Source: Nocardia mikamii NBRC 108933 (GTDB lineage Bacteria; Actinomycetota; Actinomycetes; Mycobacteriales; Mycobacteriaceae). Taken from it: a DNA stretch of 64,000 nt. Positions 1 through 8,656 of the stretch are shown here, in pieces. Every line of letters starts with the position of its first letter. Positions within the stretch are counted from its first letter, which is position 1. The notes under the pieces were generated by a model. The model saw only the letters and a program-made list of their open reading frames with translations. It was not told the origin of the DNA and made no database searches. The position numbers and the translations under genes were made by a program. The stretch is taken from the NCBI RefSeq assembly GCF_001613505.1, contig NZ_BDCM01000003.1, forward strand, positions 310,001 through 374,000. Reading direction: 5' to 3'.

Positions 1-124
1 TCTGGGCCCGCAGTACCTCGAGCCACAGCCGGCGCTCCAACACGATCTTGTTCTCGGGCGACCACAACTGCACCAGCTGCGGGCTCGCGTACCGGGTGGC
101 GAGGACGTTCGGGACAAGACTCAC
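1..124 (-). CDS. purB: adenylosuccinate lyase, N-terminal part (partial)
   Basis: This is the first ~41 codons of PurB, running off the left edge of the window. PurB is the purine enzyme that splits SAICAR and adenylosuccinate, releasing fumarate. The visible start, VSLVPNVLATRYASPQL followed by a WSPENKIVLERRLW segment, matches the typical actinobacterial PurB N-terminus. The GTG at 124 is the first possible start, because the in-frame TGA of the upstream TetR gene lies only two codons before it. No clear ribosome binding site is visible, which fits translational coupling to that gene. The catalytic residues lie outside the window. Confidence 0.85.
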   Translation of the reverse strand, partial: MSLVPNVLATRYASPQLVQLWSPENKIVLERRLWLEVLRAQ

Positions 125-130
125 GAACAG

Positions 131-835
131 TCAGTCTAGTGTTCGATGCCTGCTCGGTTGCTGGGGCATGGCCGCGGGCAGATGCTGCGTCGCGGGCGAC
201 GGCACGGTCTGCGGTGCCATCAGCGGTTGCGGCACCGGCGGCGCGATCACATCGATCAGTTCCAGCAGCGCGCCGCGAGCCGTGCGGCGCGGTTGCGGAT
301 CGGATTCGGCCAGCGCGGCGACCACCGCGCCGTCGACCACCGCCACCAGCCGGCGCAGCTGATCGGTGCGCACCATGCGGTCGGATCGGCGCAGCACATC
401 GGCCAGCAGGTCCTCGAGCTGGGCGCGTAACCGCAGCTGCACCTCGCGCAGTTCCGGATGCCGGGCCGAGGCCACCGAGCGCTCGTAACGGGCGATCAGC
501 CGCCCGCGCGCGAATTCGTCGGGTCCGTCGGTGCCGACCATCAGATCCACGACCAGATCGACGGTCGCCTCGGCGCCGCGTTTGCGGTGGGTGACCTCGC
601 CGATCCGGCGGCGCATCGACTCCAGTTCGGCATTGCCGCTGAACTCGACCGCGCGCGCGATCAGATCTTCGAGCGATTCGAAATAGTAGGTCGTGGATGC
701 CAGGGGCAGATCCGCGCGCGTCGCCACCGAACGGTGGCGCACGGCATCGAAGCCGCCTTCGAGTAGCAACTCCGCGGCAGCCGCAACCAACGCTTGGCGA
801 CGCCTTTCGCCTTTCGGGGTCGTCGCGGTGATCAC
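131..835 (-). CDS. TetR family transcriptional regulator
   Basis: A 234-residue TetR-type repressor. The N-terminal ~50 residues form the helix-turn-helix: an RRRQALVAAAAELLLEGG helix, then RHRSVATRADLPLASTTYYF, the usual recognition helix ending in YYF. The C-terminal two thirds are helical ligand-binding domain with no recognisable ligand. The tail (about residues 205-234) is Pro/Gln-rich and probably disordered. Its stop lies six bases before the purB start, so the two genes are almost certainly co-transcribed, a rare arrangement for a purine gene. The ATG at 835 was chosen because the HTH follows after a normal short leader. The target is unknown; autoregulation through the 836-1082 intergenic region is possible. 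Confidence 0.8.
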   Translation of the reverse strand: MITATTPKGERRRQALVAAAAELLLEGGFDAVRHRSVATRADLPLASTTYYFESLEDLIARAVEFSGNAELESMRRRIGEVTHRKRGAEATVDLVVDLMVGTDGPDEFARGRLIARYERSVASARHPELREVQLRLRAQLEDLLADVLRRSDRMVRTDQLRRLVAVVDGAVVAALAESDPQPRRTARGALLELIDVIAPPVPQPLMAPQTVPSPATQHLPAAMPQQPSRHRTLD

Positions 836-884
836 CGTGTCATCGTGCCAGTCATCATCGGTTCATCCGTGCCAAATCGGTGCG

Positions 885-939
885 ATCTGTGCAAATCTGT
901 GCGTCTGTGCAATCCCGGCCGAACCGTTGCTGTGCAATC
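885..939. repeat. short direct repeats (CTGTGC) upstream of tetR
   Basis: The intergenic region upstream of the TetR gene holds four copies of CTGTGC, beginning at 887, 897, 905 and 930. Three of them are followed by AA and two by AATC. The first three are spaced 8-10 bp apart, roughly one helical turn. This could be a cluster of regulator half-sites or simple local duplication; nothing else in 836-1082 is recognisable. Confidence 0.35.
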
Positions 940-1082
940 GACCATGGGACCGCGCAAATTTCCGGGATCCGGTCCGAGCGGACAGCGGGGACCGGTTCGA
1001 AATAGCAAGGGTTGAAATCACAACCCGAATCATTTGTACCGCATCCACGCGCTCCGGTGGGCCGGTACGGAAAGTCTGTGCG

Positions 1083-2270
1083 TCAGCTCAGATATCGGCC
1101 CAGTCGCACGAGCGCCTCCTCGATATCCGCGGTGGCGCCGGCGAAGGAGAAGCGGACCGTGCGGTGTCCGTTACGGGTGTCGAAATCGATTCCGGGCGCG
1201 AGGGCGACACCCGTGTGCGCCAACAGATCCGCGCACCAGCGCGTCGAATCCTGGCTCAGATGACCGATATCGGCGTACGCGTAGAAGGCGCCGTCAGCCG
1301 GCGCCAGTTCGGTGATGCCGAGAGCGGGCAGCCCCTCGAGCAGTAACGACCGGTTGCGGGCATAGCGGCGGACGTGTCCGTCGAGTTCGGATTTCGCCTC
1401 CGGGCCGAACGCGTGCACCGCCGCGAATTGCGAGATGGCCGGCGGGCAGACGGTCATATTGGACGCCAGCCGCTGCAGCGCCGGGCGCAACCGCGCGGGT
1501 GCCAGCATCCAGCCCAGCCGCCAGCCGGTCATCGAGAAATACTTCGACACCGAACCGATCACCACCGATTCGCGCGAGGTCTCCCAGGCCGAGCTCACCG
1601 GTTCGGTATCGCCGTCGACTCCCGAATAAGCGATGCCGTGATAGATCTCGTCGGAGATCAGCAGCGTGCCGTGCTCGTCGCACCAGCGGGCCAGGGCCGC
1701 CAGCTCGTCCGGGGCGATCATGGTGCCGGTCGGGTTCGCCGGGCTGGCCACGATCAGGCCGGCAGGCGGTTCGGGCAGCTCCTCCAGCATCGCCACCGTC
1801 GGCTGGAACCGGGTCTGGGGGCCGCAGTCGAGTTCGATCACCCGGCAGCCCAGTGCGGTGAGGGTGTTGCGGTAGGCCGGGTAACCCGGGCGAGCGACCA
1901 CGACGGTGTCGCCGATATCGAATGCGGCCAGGAAGATCAGCGTGAAGGCGCCCGAGGAGCCGGTCGTGATCACCACGTCGTCGGACTCGACCTCGACGCC
2001 GTAGGTGTCGCGGTGATGAGCCGCGATGGCGGTGCGCAATTCGGGGATGCCGAAAGTCTCGGTGTAGCCGAGTAATTCGGCGTCGAGGGCCACCCGGGTG
2101 GCGCGGCGCACCGGCACCGGCGCGGGTGTGGAGGGCTGGCCCGCCGCCAGGACCAGCACGTCGCCGTGGGTGCGGGCGCGTTCGGCCGCGGCCTTCCAGA
2201 CATCCATGACGTAGAAGGTCGGAACGGTGGACCGCCGGGATTCACTGCGCACCAGACGACGGTAGAACAC
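1083..2270 (-). CDS. pyridoxal-phosphate aminotransferase, class I/II
   Basis: A 395-residue fold-type I aminotransferase, a normal length for the family. It shows the cofactor-binding TTGSSGAFTLIF segment near residue 103, the VASPANPTGT substrate loop near 173, the ISDEIYHGI motif near 205 and the Schiff-base lysine in SVSKYFSMTGWRLGWM near 240. The family converts an amino acid and 2-oxoglutarate to the matching keto acid and glutamate. It resembles proteins annotated AspB or 'valine/aspartate aminotransferase' in mycobacteria, but specificity cannot be read from sequence. It is transcribed toward tetR and separated from it by about 250 bp. The start may be shorter: a Met at residue 22 (VPTFYVMDVW) also fits the usual family N-terminus. 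Confidence 0.8.
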   Translation of the reverse strand: MFYRRLVRSESRRSTVPTFYVMDVWKAAAERARTHGDVLVLAAGQPSTPAPVPVRRATRVALDAELLGYTETFGIPELRTAIAAHHRDTYGVEVESDDVVITTGSSGAFTLIFLAAFDIGDTVVVARPGYPAYRNTLTALGCRVIELDCGPQTRFQPTVAMLEELPEPPAGLIVASPANPTGTMIAPDELAALARWCDEHGTLLISDEIYHGIAYSGVDGDTEPVSSAWETSRESVVIGSVSKYFSMTGWRLGWMLAPARLRPALQRLASNMTVCPPAISQFAAVHAFGPEAKSELDGHVRRYARNRSLLLEGLPALGITELAPADGAFYAYADIGHLSQDSTRWCADLLAHTGVALAPGIDFDTRNGHRTVRFSFAGATADIEEALVRLGRYLS

Positions 2271-2383
2271 CGCCCCGGCAGGCCGGCGCGCAGTCCGTTC
2301 CCGGGCATCGGTCGCCTGAGACGTTGCTGTGCGCCGCCGCGCCTGCCCGCATGTCCGGGCGGGCCCCTGTTATCGTCGGCAGA

Positions 2384-3388
2384 ATGCCTGACCAGGCACG
2401 CCGCGCGAAGTCGTACCAGGGGGGCTGGACCGTGATCCGCCCCGACTGGCGAACGACGCTGCGCCGCGACCGTCCCTCGATCGCGCGACGCCTCCGTTCC
2501 TCGGCCCGCCGATCGCGTGAATTCGGGCAGGTCGCGGCGGTCGAATGGCGCGCGCGGGTGGGGCGATGGTGGCAGATGGTGCGGGACCGCAACTGGCGCG
2601 AGGAATTCGAGACCCTGTGGCCCCGGCTGCGCGGCTGGGTCGGCGACCATCGGCTGCTGGTGATCGGAATGGTCGTGGTCGGACTGTTCGCCGCCGCCGA
2701 CACCGTGGCGCCGCAGCCGATCGAATCGACGCCGAGACCCGGTGCGGCACAACGGATCGCGGTCGCATACCCGCTACAGGTGCAGGCCGAACCCGAAACC
2801 AGCAAGCGCTATCTGGCCGCCATCGACAACGGGGAGCGCATGCGCGAGGCGCAGGTGGTGGCCGCGGCCTCGCGAGCCACCCTCGACCGCGCGAAGGCCG
2901 AGGCCGCCGCCGCGGTCGCCGGGACGCCGCAACCGTGGCTGTCCGGGCCGGCAACCACGATTCCCGGCGGTATCGCTCCCGGCGGAATCGCCCCGGGCAT
3001 CGGTGGTTTCGCGCTACCCGCGCGCGGGGTGTTCACCTCCGGTTACGGCGGCCGGTGGGGCACCTTCCACTACGGGATCGACATCGCCGCGCCCATCGGC
3101 TCGCCGATCTACGCCGTCGCCGACGGCACCGTCATCGACGCCGGACCGGCGCAGGGCTTCGGACTGTGGGTACGCATCCGCCACGACGACGGCACCATCT
3201 CGGTGTACGGCCACATGTACGACTTCTCGGTATCGGTCGGCGAGCGGGTGCGCGCCGGACAGCAGATCGCCCGCATCGGCAACCGCGGCGATTCCACCGG
3301 CCCGCATCTGCACTTCGAAATCCTCGTCGGCGGACAGCACGTGGATCCGCAGCCGTGGCTGGCCGTGCACGGCATCCAGGTCGGCTGA
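2384..3388 (+). CDS. M23 family metallopeptidase, membrane-anchored
   Basis: A 334-residue putative peptidoglycan endopeptidase. A basic, Arg/Trp-rich cytoplasmic stretch of about 90 residues is followed by one membrane segment (LLVIGMVVVGLFAAA), a linker with Gly/Pro repeats (GGIAPGGIAPG), and a C-terminal LytM/M23 domain. The domain has the zinc-binding HYGIDIAAP and the GPHLHFEI motif with its HxH pair, so the active site looks intact. Orientation suggests a type II anchor with the peptidase in the cell wall space. An in-frame ATG exists 60 bp upstream at 2324; 2384 is preferred because it follows the promoter-like gap and the extension is of low-quality sequence. It converges with purD. 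Confidence 0.75.
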   Translation: MPDQARRAKSYQGGWTVIRPDWRTTLRRDRPSIARRLRSSARRSREFGQVAAVEWRARVGRWWQMVRDRNWREEFETLWPRLRGWVGDHRLLVIGMVVVGLFAAADTVAPQPIESTPRPGAAQRIAVAYPLQVQAEPETSKRYLAAIDNGERMREAQVVAAASRATLDRAKAEAAAAVAGTPQPWLSGPATTIPGGIAPGGIAPGIGGFALPARGVFTSGYGGRWGTFHYGIDIAAPIGSPIYAVADGTVIDAGPAQGFGLWVRIRHDDGTISVYGHMYDFSVSVGERVRAGQQIARIGNRGDSTGPHLHFEILVGGQHVDPQPWLAVHGIQVG

Positions 3389-3396
3389 CCCGGCGG

Positions 3397-3415
3397 GGGT
3401 CCGCGCCCCGGACCC
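3397..3415. terminator. short hairpin between the M23 gene and purD
   Basis: A 7-bp stem, GGGTCCG and CGGACCC with a CGCCC loop, lies between the convergent M23 and purD stops. There is no strong T-tract on either strand, so it is at best a weak bidirectional terminator. Confidence 0.35.
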
Positions 3416-3426
3416 GACCGTTTCGA

Positions 3427-4719
3427 CTAGACCCGCGTCGGAAGCGAGATCCGGTCCTCCACGGCGGCGAGACCGATATCGGTCCGGAAGTGACTACCGG
3501 GAAGCTTGATTCCCGCGATCCGCTCGTAGGCGTTCACCCTGGCCTCGGTCAGATCGGCGCCCGTCGCAACGACATTCAGCACACGACCGCCGGCCGACAG
3601 CAGCGCGCCGTCCGCGCGCAGCGACGTACCGGCATGCAGCACTTCGGCATTCGTGCCCGGGGCCGACGCCTGCGTGCTCTCGGTGCCGGAGATGACGTCG
3701 CCGGTGCGGGGACGGCCCGGGTAGTTCTCCGCGGCCAGTACCACCGTGATCGCCGCGCCGTCCTTCCAGACCGGCGACTGCGCCTGCGCCAGGGTTCCGG
3801 TCGCGGTGGCGTGCAGCAGCGCGCCGAGCGGACTGTCGAGCAGGGCGAGCACCGCCTGGGTCTCGGGATCGCCGAAGCGGCAGTTGAATTCGACGACGGC
3901 GGGACCGGCCTGGCCGATCGCGAGACCCGCGTACAGCAGTCCGGAGAACGGGACGCCACGCCGAACCATTTCGGCGGCAACGGGTTTCACCACGTCGTCG
4001 ACGATTTCGGTGACGGTCTCCGGCGGCAGCCAGGGCAGCGGGGTGTAGGCGCCCATGCCGCCGGTGTTGGGACCGGTGTCGCCGTCACCCACGCGCTTGT
4101 GGTCCTGCGCGGGCAGCAGCGGGACCACGGTCTCGCCGTCGACCAGGCAGAACAGGGAGACCTCGGGGCCGTCGAGGAACGATTCCAGCAACACCGGATG
4201 GCCCTGCTCGAGCAGTTCGGCACCGTGGTCGCGGGCCGCGGACCGATCGGCGGTCACCACCACGCCCTTCCCCGCGGCCAGCCCGTCGTCCTTGACGACC
4301 CAGGTCGGCCCGAAGCGATCCAGCGCGGCGTCGAGTTCGCCCGGATGATCGACAACCTCACTGTGCGCGGTCCGCACTCCGGCGGCGGCCATCACATCCT
4401 TGGCGAAGGCCTTCGATCCCTCGATCCGCGCGGCGGCGGCAGACGGGCCGAAGCAGGCGATCCCCGCCGCCCGGACCGCATCGGCGATACCGAGTACCAG
4501 CGGCACCTCGGGACCGATCACCACCAGGTCGGCGGCGAAATCCCGGGCCAGGCCCACGACGGCCTCCGCACTGGCCGGATCGACCGCCCGCACCTCGGCG
4601 ACCTGGCCGATCCCCGGATTCCCGGGCGCGGCCGCGATCGCGGTGACCCCGGGATCCCGACGCAGGGCTTCCACCAGGGCGTGTTCACGGGCTCCGGATC
4701 CGATGACGAGTACGCGCAC
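3427..4719 (-). CDS. purD: phosphoribosylamine-glycine ligase (GAR synthetase)
   Basis: A 430-residue PurD, the ATP-grasp enzyme that joins phosphoribosylamine and glycine in purine synthesis. The start [19 protein letters not shown] is diagnostic, and the ATP-grasp core follows with [15 protein letters not shown] near residue 140 and the metal-binding [13 protein letters not shown] near 285. The GTG at 4719 was chosen because the family begins exactly with this Rossmann-like strand. The reading frame stays open far upstream, but that extension is antisense to the HIT gene. It lies convergent to the M23 gene and divergent from the HIT gene, with about 95 bp for both promoters. No purine riboswitch-like structure is apparent in that gap. 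Confidence 0.95.
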   Translation of the reverse strand: MRVLVIGSGAREHALVEALRRDPGVTAIAAAPGNPGIGQVAEVRAVDPASAEAVVGLARDFAADLVVIGPEVPLVLGIADAVRAAGIACFGPSAAAARIEGSKAFAKDVMAAAGVRTAHSEVVDHPGELDAALDRFGPTWVVKDDGLAAGKGVVVTADRSAARDHGAELLEQGHPVLLESFLDGPEVSLFCLVDGETVVPLLPAQDHKRVGDGDTGPNTGGMGAYTPLPWLPPETVTEIVDDVVKPVAAEMVRRGVPFSGLLYAGLAIGQAGPAVVEFNCRFGDPETQAVLALLDSPLGALLHATATGTLAQAQSPVWKDGAAITVVLAAENYPGRPRTGDVISGTESTQASAPGTNAEVLHAGTSLRADGALLSAGGRVLNVVATGADLTEARVNAYERIAGIKLPGSHFRTDIGLAAVEDRISLPTRV

Positions 4720-4815
4720 GCGTGACAGCTTAGGGGACGCGGGTGAACAGCAGATGCGGGTACCGGGAGGACAGCCGGCCGCCCCGGGCGCCGTCGCCCG
4801 CCCGGGCGGGGCAAT

Positions 4816-5250
4816 ATGAAACCCATGCCATCTGTATTCAGCGCGATCATCGCCGGACAGCTGCCGGGGCGGTTCGTGTGGGAGGACGAGGAATTCGTCG
4901 CCTTCCTGACCATCGCCCCGGTCACCCAGGGTCATACGCTCGTGGTTCCTCGCAAGGAGATCGACCAGTGGCAGGATCTGGATCCCGCCACGTTCGCGCG
5001 GATCAACGAGGTCGCCCAGAAGATCGGGCAGGCGGTGCGCAAGGCGTGGGACGCGCCGCGGGCGGGCCTGCTGATCGCCGGGCTGGAGGTGCCGCATCTG
5101 CACGTGCACGTCTTCCCGGCGTTCGAGCTGGGCGATTTCAACATCTCCGGCGCGGACACCGATCCGAGCCCGGAATCGCTGGACGAGGCGCAGGACAAGA
5201 TCAAGCAGGCGCTGCGCGATCTCGGCTACGGCGCGAACGTCCCCGCCTGA
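4816..5250 (+). CDS. HIT family protein (histidine triad nucleotide hydrolase)
   Basis: A 144-residue histidine-triad protein; the catalytic HLHVH motif is at residues 94-98, followed by the usual VFP. HIT proteins hydrolyse purine nucleotide phosphoramidates or dinucleotides. The position beside phoR/phoP matches Rv0759c, which sits next to phoPR in M. tuberculosis. The ATG at 4816 or the one at 4825 (MPSVFSAII) could start it; the second matches the usual family length better. It converges on phoR with a single base between the stop codons. Confidence 0.85.
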   Translation: MKPMPSVFSAIIAGQLPGRFVWEDEEFVAFLTIAPVTQGHTLVVPRKEIDQWQDLDPATFARINEVAQKIGQAVRKAWDAPRAGLLIAGLEVPHLHVHVFPAFELGDFNISGADTDPSPESLDEAQDKIKQALRDLGYGANVPA

Positions 5251-5251
5251 A

Positions 5252-6850
5252 TCACTCCTGCGAACGGGGCAGGCGCACCGCGAACGTGGTGCCCTGTCCC
5301 ACCGCGCTGCGCACCGAGACCGTGCCGCCGTGCGCGGCGACCAGCGCCTGCACGATCGCCAGGCCCAGTCCGGTGCCACCGCTGTCGCGGCTGCGTGAGG
5401 TGTCGGTGCGGTAGAAGCGTTCGAAGATGCGCTCGGCGTCCTCGGTCGGCAGGCCCGGCCCGGTATCGCTGACCTCGATGACGACCTCGTCCGGCGCGGG
5501 TGTCAGCGCGACGGTGACCGCGGCCTCCGGCGGGGTGTGGATCAGCGCGTTGTTGACCAGATTGCCCAGCACCTGACGCAGCCGCGCTTCGTCACCGCGT
5601 ACCTCCAAAGTTCCCGTCCCCGGGCGTATTTCGAGGTCGATGGGCCGGCGTGTCTCCTCGGGTCGCTGCGCCGCGTCGACCGCCCGGGCGTTGTGCACCG
5701 CATCGCTGGCCAGTGCCAGCAGATCCACCGGCCTCCGTTCCACCGGCCGCTGCGCGTCGAGGCGCGCCAGCATCAGCAGATCCTCCACCAGCAGGCTCAT
5801 CCGCTTGGATTCGCGTTCGATCCGATCCATGAACAGGGCCGGATCCGCCAGCGCCCCTTGCCGATACAACTCCGCGAAACCCTTGATCGTGGTCAGCGGG
5901 GTTCGCAGTTCGTGGCTGGCATCGGCGACGAATCGCCGCATCCGGGCCTCCGAACGCCGCGCGGATTCCTCGGATGCCTCGGTGGCGGCGAAGGCGCTCT
6001 GAATCTGGGACAGCATGCCGTTGAGCGACCGCGACAGCCGGTCGACCTCGGTGTTGTTGCCCTGCACCGGAACTCGGCGATGCAGATCCCCGTTCGCGAT
6101 GGCCGCGGCGGTCTTCTCCACCTCACCGAGCGGGCGCAGGCTCCGGCGAATCACGAACTGCGCCACCACCGCGAGTACGGCGAGCACGATGAGGCCCACC
6201 GCGACCTGCAAACCGATCAAACGGTCGATGATGTTCTCGGTTTCGGTGAGGCGCAGCGCGACCACACTGGATCCCTGCGGAGTCACCACCTTGATCTCGC
6301 GCCAGTGTTCGTCGGGATCACCGACCGATCCCACGGTCTCGGGATGCTTCGACAGATCCGACGGAGTGTCCGGAACGGTGGGGCCGGAACTCAGCAGCAG
6401 ACGCTGATTTCCGGTGGGTCCCGTCACCTGCACGTGGAACAGCGCGGGCGGGCGTTCTCGCCCCGGAGGTTGCGGAAGGTGCTGGGGCGGTGGCGCATCG
6501 GGGCTGGCCCAGGTGTGGGCGGCGTCGAACAGTTGCCGATCGACCTTGTCGATCAGCACATTTCGCATCGCGGAGGTCACCGCGACACCCGAGACCAGCA
6601 GTCCGACACCCGTCAGGCACACCAGCGCGACCACCAGGGTGACCCGCAGCGGCACCGCGGCCAGGCGCCGCGAGATCCGGCGCCGAATTCCGCGCCGAGG
6701 CGGGGCGACGCGCTCGGCACCTGCGCCGGACTCGCCGACGCCGCCGGATCCTGGATCGGTTCCCGGCTCGGATTCACCGGCGGGGCGCACCGGTTCGATA
6801 TCGGCCGCATCGTGGGGGGCGCGTTCCCGCACCGAGCGCGGATCGCTCAT
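5252..6850 (-). CDS. phoR: two-component sensor histidine kinase PhoR
   Basis: A 532-residue membrane sensor kinase. A ~60-residue acidic/Arg-rich cytoplasmic N-terminus precedes TM1 ([20 protein letters not shown]). An extracytoplasmic loop of about 100 residues, rich in Pro, follows, then TM2 ([17 protein letters not shown]), a HAMP linker, the HisKA box with phospho-acceptor His in [19 protein letters not shown], and the ATPase domain ([31 protein letters not shown]). The start overlaps the phoP stop as ATGA, so the pair is translationally coupled. The response regulator's near-identity to M. tuberculosis PhoP and the adjacent HIT gene support the PhoR name. In mycobacteria this system controls lipid and virulence genes; here that role is inference. 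Confidence 0.88.
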   Translation of the reverse strand: MSDPRSVRERAPHDAADIEPVRPAGESEPGTDPGSGGVGESGAGAERVAPPRRGIRRRISRRLAAVPLRVTLVVALVCLTGVGLLVSGVAVTSAMRNVLIDKVDRQLFDAAHTWASPDAPPPQHLPQPPGRERPPALFHVQVTGPTGNQRLLLSSGPTVPDTPSDLSKHPETVGSVGDPDEHWREIKVVTPQGSSVVALRLTETENIIDRLIGLQVAVGLIVLAVLAVVAQFVIRRSLRPLGEVEKTAAAIANGDLHRRVPVQGNNTEVDRLSRSLNGMLSQIQSAFAATEASEESARRSEARMRRFVADASHELRTPLTTIKGFAELYRQGALADPALFMDRIERESKRMSLLVEDLLMLARLDAQRPVERRPVDLLALASDAVHNARAVDAAQRPEETRRPIDLEIRPGTGTLEVRGDEARLRQVLGNLVNNALIHTPPEAAVTVALTPAPDEVVIEVSDTGPGLPTEDAERIFERFYRTDTSRSRDSGGTGLGLAIVQALVAAHGGTVSVRSAVGQGTTFAVRLPRSQE

Positions 6851-7584
6851 TTCGCCGACGATCGGCTGCGGCTCGGCGCGCGCATCACGTAGCCGACACC
6901 GCGCAGGGTGTGGATCAGCCGGTCGGGGCCGGTGTCGACCTTCTTGCGCAGGTAGGAGACATAGGTCTCCACCACGCCCACCTCGCCGCCGAAGTCGTAG
7001 CGCCAGACGTGGTCGAGGATGCGCGGCTTGCTCAGGACGGTTCCGGCATTGACCATGAAGTACCGCAGCAGCGTGAATTCCGTCGGCGACAGGGCGACCG
7101 GTTCCCCGGCCTTCCACACCTCGTGGGTGTCGTCGTCGAGTTCGATGTCCTCGAAGCGGATGCGCGAGGACTTGGTCTCCTTCACCACGTGACCGGAGCG
7201 GCGCAGAATCACCCGCAGCCGCGCCACCACCTCCTCGAGCGAGAAGGGTTTGGTGACGTAGTCGTCGGCGCCGAGGGTGAGGCCGGTGATCTTGTCCTCG
7301 ACCTCGTCCCGCGCGGTGAGGAACAGAACCGGAGCGTCGATGCCGTCGGCGCGCAGCCGGCGCAGCAGGCCGAAGCCGTCCATACCGGGCATCATGACGT
7401 CGACGATGAGGGCGTCGGGCCGGAACTGCTTGGCCCGGTCCAGCCCTTCGGCGCCGTTGGCGGCCGTGGCCACCTCGAAACCCTGATAGCGCAGACTCAC
7501 CGACAGCAGTTCGACGATCATCGGCTCGTCGTCGACCACCAGCACCCGCGCCTCCGGGGTTCGATCGCCAGCCACTCCACTCAT
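6847..7584 (-). CDS. phoP: two-component response regulator PhoP
   Basis: A 245-residue OmpR-type response regulator. The receiver domain has VVDDE (residues 17-20), phospho-acceptor Asp62 in VDVMMPGMDG, the LTARD segment and the conserved KPF lysine. The winged-helix domain (from about residue 145) contains SPTEFTLLRYFMVNAGTVL and VETYVSYLRKKVDTG, very close to M. tuberculosis PhoP. The ATG at 7584 gives a family-typical N-terminus (MSGVAGDRTPEARVLVVDDE); the frame extends 31 codons upstream, but that stretch is basic and unlike the family. It is the first gene of the phoP-phoR pair, and its promoter would lie in 7585-7759, shared with the divergent small membrane gene. Confidence 0.92.
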   Translation of the reverse strand: MSGVAGDRTPEARVLVVDDEPMIVELLSVSLRYQGFEVATAANGAEGLDRAKQFRPDALIVDVMMPGMDGFGLLRRLRADGIDAPVLFLTARDEVEDKITGLTLGADDYVTKPFSLEEVVARLRVILRRSGHVVKETKSSRIRFEDIELDDDTHEVWKAGEPVALSPTEFTLLRYFMVNAGTVLSKPRILDHVWRYDFGGEVGVVETYVSYLRKKVDTGPDRLIHTLRGVGYVMRAPSRSRSSAK

Positions 7585-7759
7585 GCTGGATATCGTCTCT
7601 CCCGCAACCCGGAATGCGCTGAACGTAGTCTGGGAGTTTCCTGCGAGCCGCCTGCGCGCCGAGCGTCTTCGCGTCACCCTTGGTCGCCTTCAGGCTGTCG
7701 GCGTGTCCTGAATCTTGGTGAAGTCGACGAACGGGCGAACCACGCGCGAAAAGAGCAGA

Positions 7760-7987
7760 ATGGACATCGGAAAGGTCGTCATGGGAGCGATACGGGGCCT
7801 GCTCGACGTGGTGTTGGGCATCCTGACGGCCGTGCTGGGCACGGTGGTCGCACTGCTCGCGGTCGTGGTGTGGATTCTCGGCGCGGTGTTGTGCGTGACC
7901 ATCTTGTTGATTCCGCTGGGAATCCCCGTCTTCAAGCTCGGCAGCCGCCTGTTCGGCCTGGCTCGCCAGCTGATGCATCTTCCCTGA
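7760..7987 (+). CDS. small hydrophobic membrane protein
   Basis: A 75-residue protein that is nearly all membrane: MDIGKVVMGAIRGLLDVV leads into two or three hydrophobic stretches (VLGILTAVLGTVVALLAVVV, ILGAVLCVTILLIPLGIPVF), ending in a short basic tail. The ATG at 7760 follows a purine-rich AAAAGAGCAG. A TTG 45 bp further upstream is less convincing. Proteins of this shape beside phoP are common in related genomes, but no function is recognised. It is divergent from phoP and could share its regulation. Confidence 0.6.
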   Translation: MDIGKVVMGAIRGLLDVVLGILTAVLGTVVALLAVVVWILGAVLCVTILLIPLGIPVFKLGSRLFGLARQLMHLP

Positions 7988-7993
7988 CGACAG

Positions 7994-8027
7994 AAAAGGC
8001 TCCGACCTGCTGTCGCAGGCCGAAGCC
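7994..8027 (-). terminator. Rho-independent terminator of tRNA-Thr
   Basis: On the minus strand a 13-bp stem (7998-8010 with 8015-8027, two mismatched or wobble positions) with a four-base loop is followed directly by TTTT (7994-7997). It starts six bases after the tRNA 3' end and is well placed to end its transcript. Confidence 0.8.
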
Positions 8028-8032
8028 GGGAG

Positions 8033-8104
8033 AGCCCCCTGTCAGGATTGAACTGACGACCTTCGCTTTACAAGAGCGGTGCTCTACCACTGAGCTAAGG
8101 AGGC
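8033..8104 (-). tRNA. tRNA-Thr (anticodon TGT)
   Basis: The reverse complement folds into a full cloverleaf of 72 nt. The acceptor arm GCCTCCT pairs with AGGGGGC (one G-U), the D arm is GCTC/GAGC, the anticodon loop CTTGTAA carries TGT, and the T arm GTCAG-TTCAATC-CTGAC is perfect. The anticodon stem ends in a C/A mismatch. CCA is not encoded. A strong terminator lies immediately downstream. Confidence 0.93.
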
Positions 8105-8264
8105 GGGTGAAGCGGTGCAATCATAACCGGGGCGCGGGCCGTCCGGAAAAATCATGCACCACCGCAGGAGGGAACGGCACGACCTCGGCGGCTGCGTGTG
8201 CCCGCTCAGGGCATCACACAGCCGCCGATCACCGTCGCGCCGCGCCGCGCCGTCCGGCGCGGAA

Positions 8265-8507
8265 TCAGGACTGGGCGCCCTGGCGAGCCGCGTCGTCGGC
8301 GGCCATCGCGTCACGCAGGCTCTTGGGCCGCATATCCGTCCAGTTCTTCTCCACGTATTCGACGCAGGCAGCGCGGCTGTCCTCGCCGAACACCACTCGC
8401 CACCCGGCCGGGACCTCGGCGAAAGCAGGCCACAGGGAATGCTGCTCCTCGTCGTTGACCAGAACGAAGAAGCGGCCGTCCTCGTCGTCGAAGGGGTTGG
8501 TGCTCAT
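8265..8507 (-). CDS. MbtH-like protein (orphan)
   Basis: An 80-residue MbtH-family protein, the small chaperone and activator that binds the adenylation domains of nonribosomal peptide synthetases. The family signature is complete: [20 protein letters not shown], then [13 protein letters not shown] and the C-terminal [12 protein letters not shown]. The start has a good ribosome binding site (GAGGTGA). No synthetase, transporter or siderophore gene is near it: neighbours are a tRNA and an alpha/beta hydrolase. It may therefore serve synthetases encoded elsewhere, as unlinked MbtH proteins are known to do in other actinomycetes. Confidence 0.93.
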   Translation of the reverse strand: MSTNPFDDEDGRFFVLVNDEEQHSLWPAFAEVPAGWRVVFGEDSRAACVEYVEKNWTDMRPKSLRDAMAADDAARQGAQS

Positions 8508-8656
8508 TTCACCTCACTGGATGCTGGCGCTGTGTACGGGAACGCGCTGTGTACGGAAACTCGCGGGGCGCGGGCACGAGCCGAAACCGACCGACCAGAG
8601 CCGTAGCCCCCGAGCGATGTGTCGACACTAGCAAGACCGACGTTACGCGTTGGCGG

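Noticed and set aside
2545..4725. 726-codon plus-strand frame
   Set aside because: It runs through the M23 gene in the wrong frame and antisense through purD, with Arg/Gly-rich sequence.
6851..7978. Upstream extension of the phoR frame
   Set aside because: The extension lies out of frame across phoP; the ATGA overlap at 6847-6850 gives a normal PhoR start.
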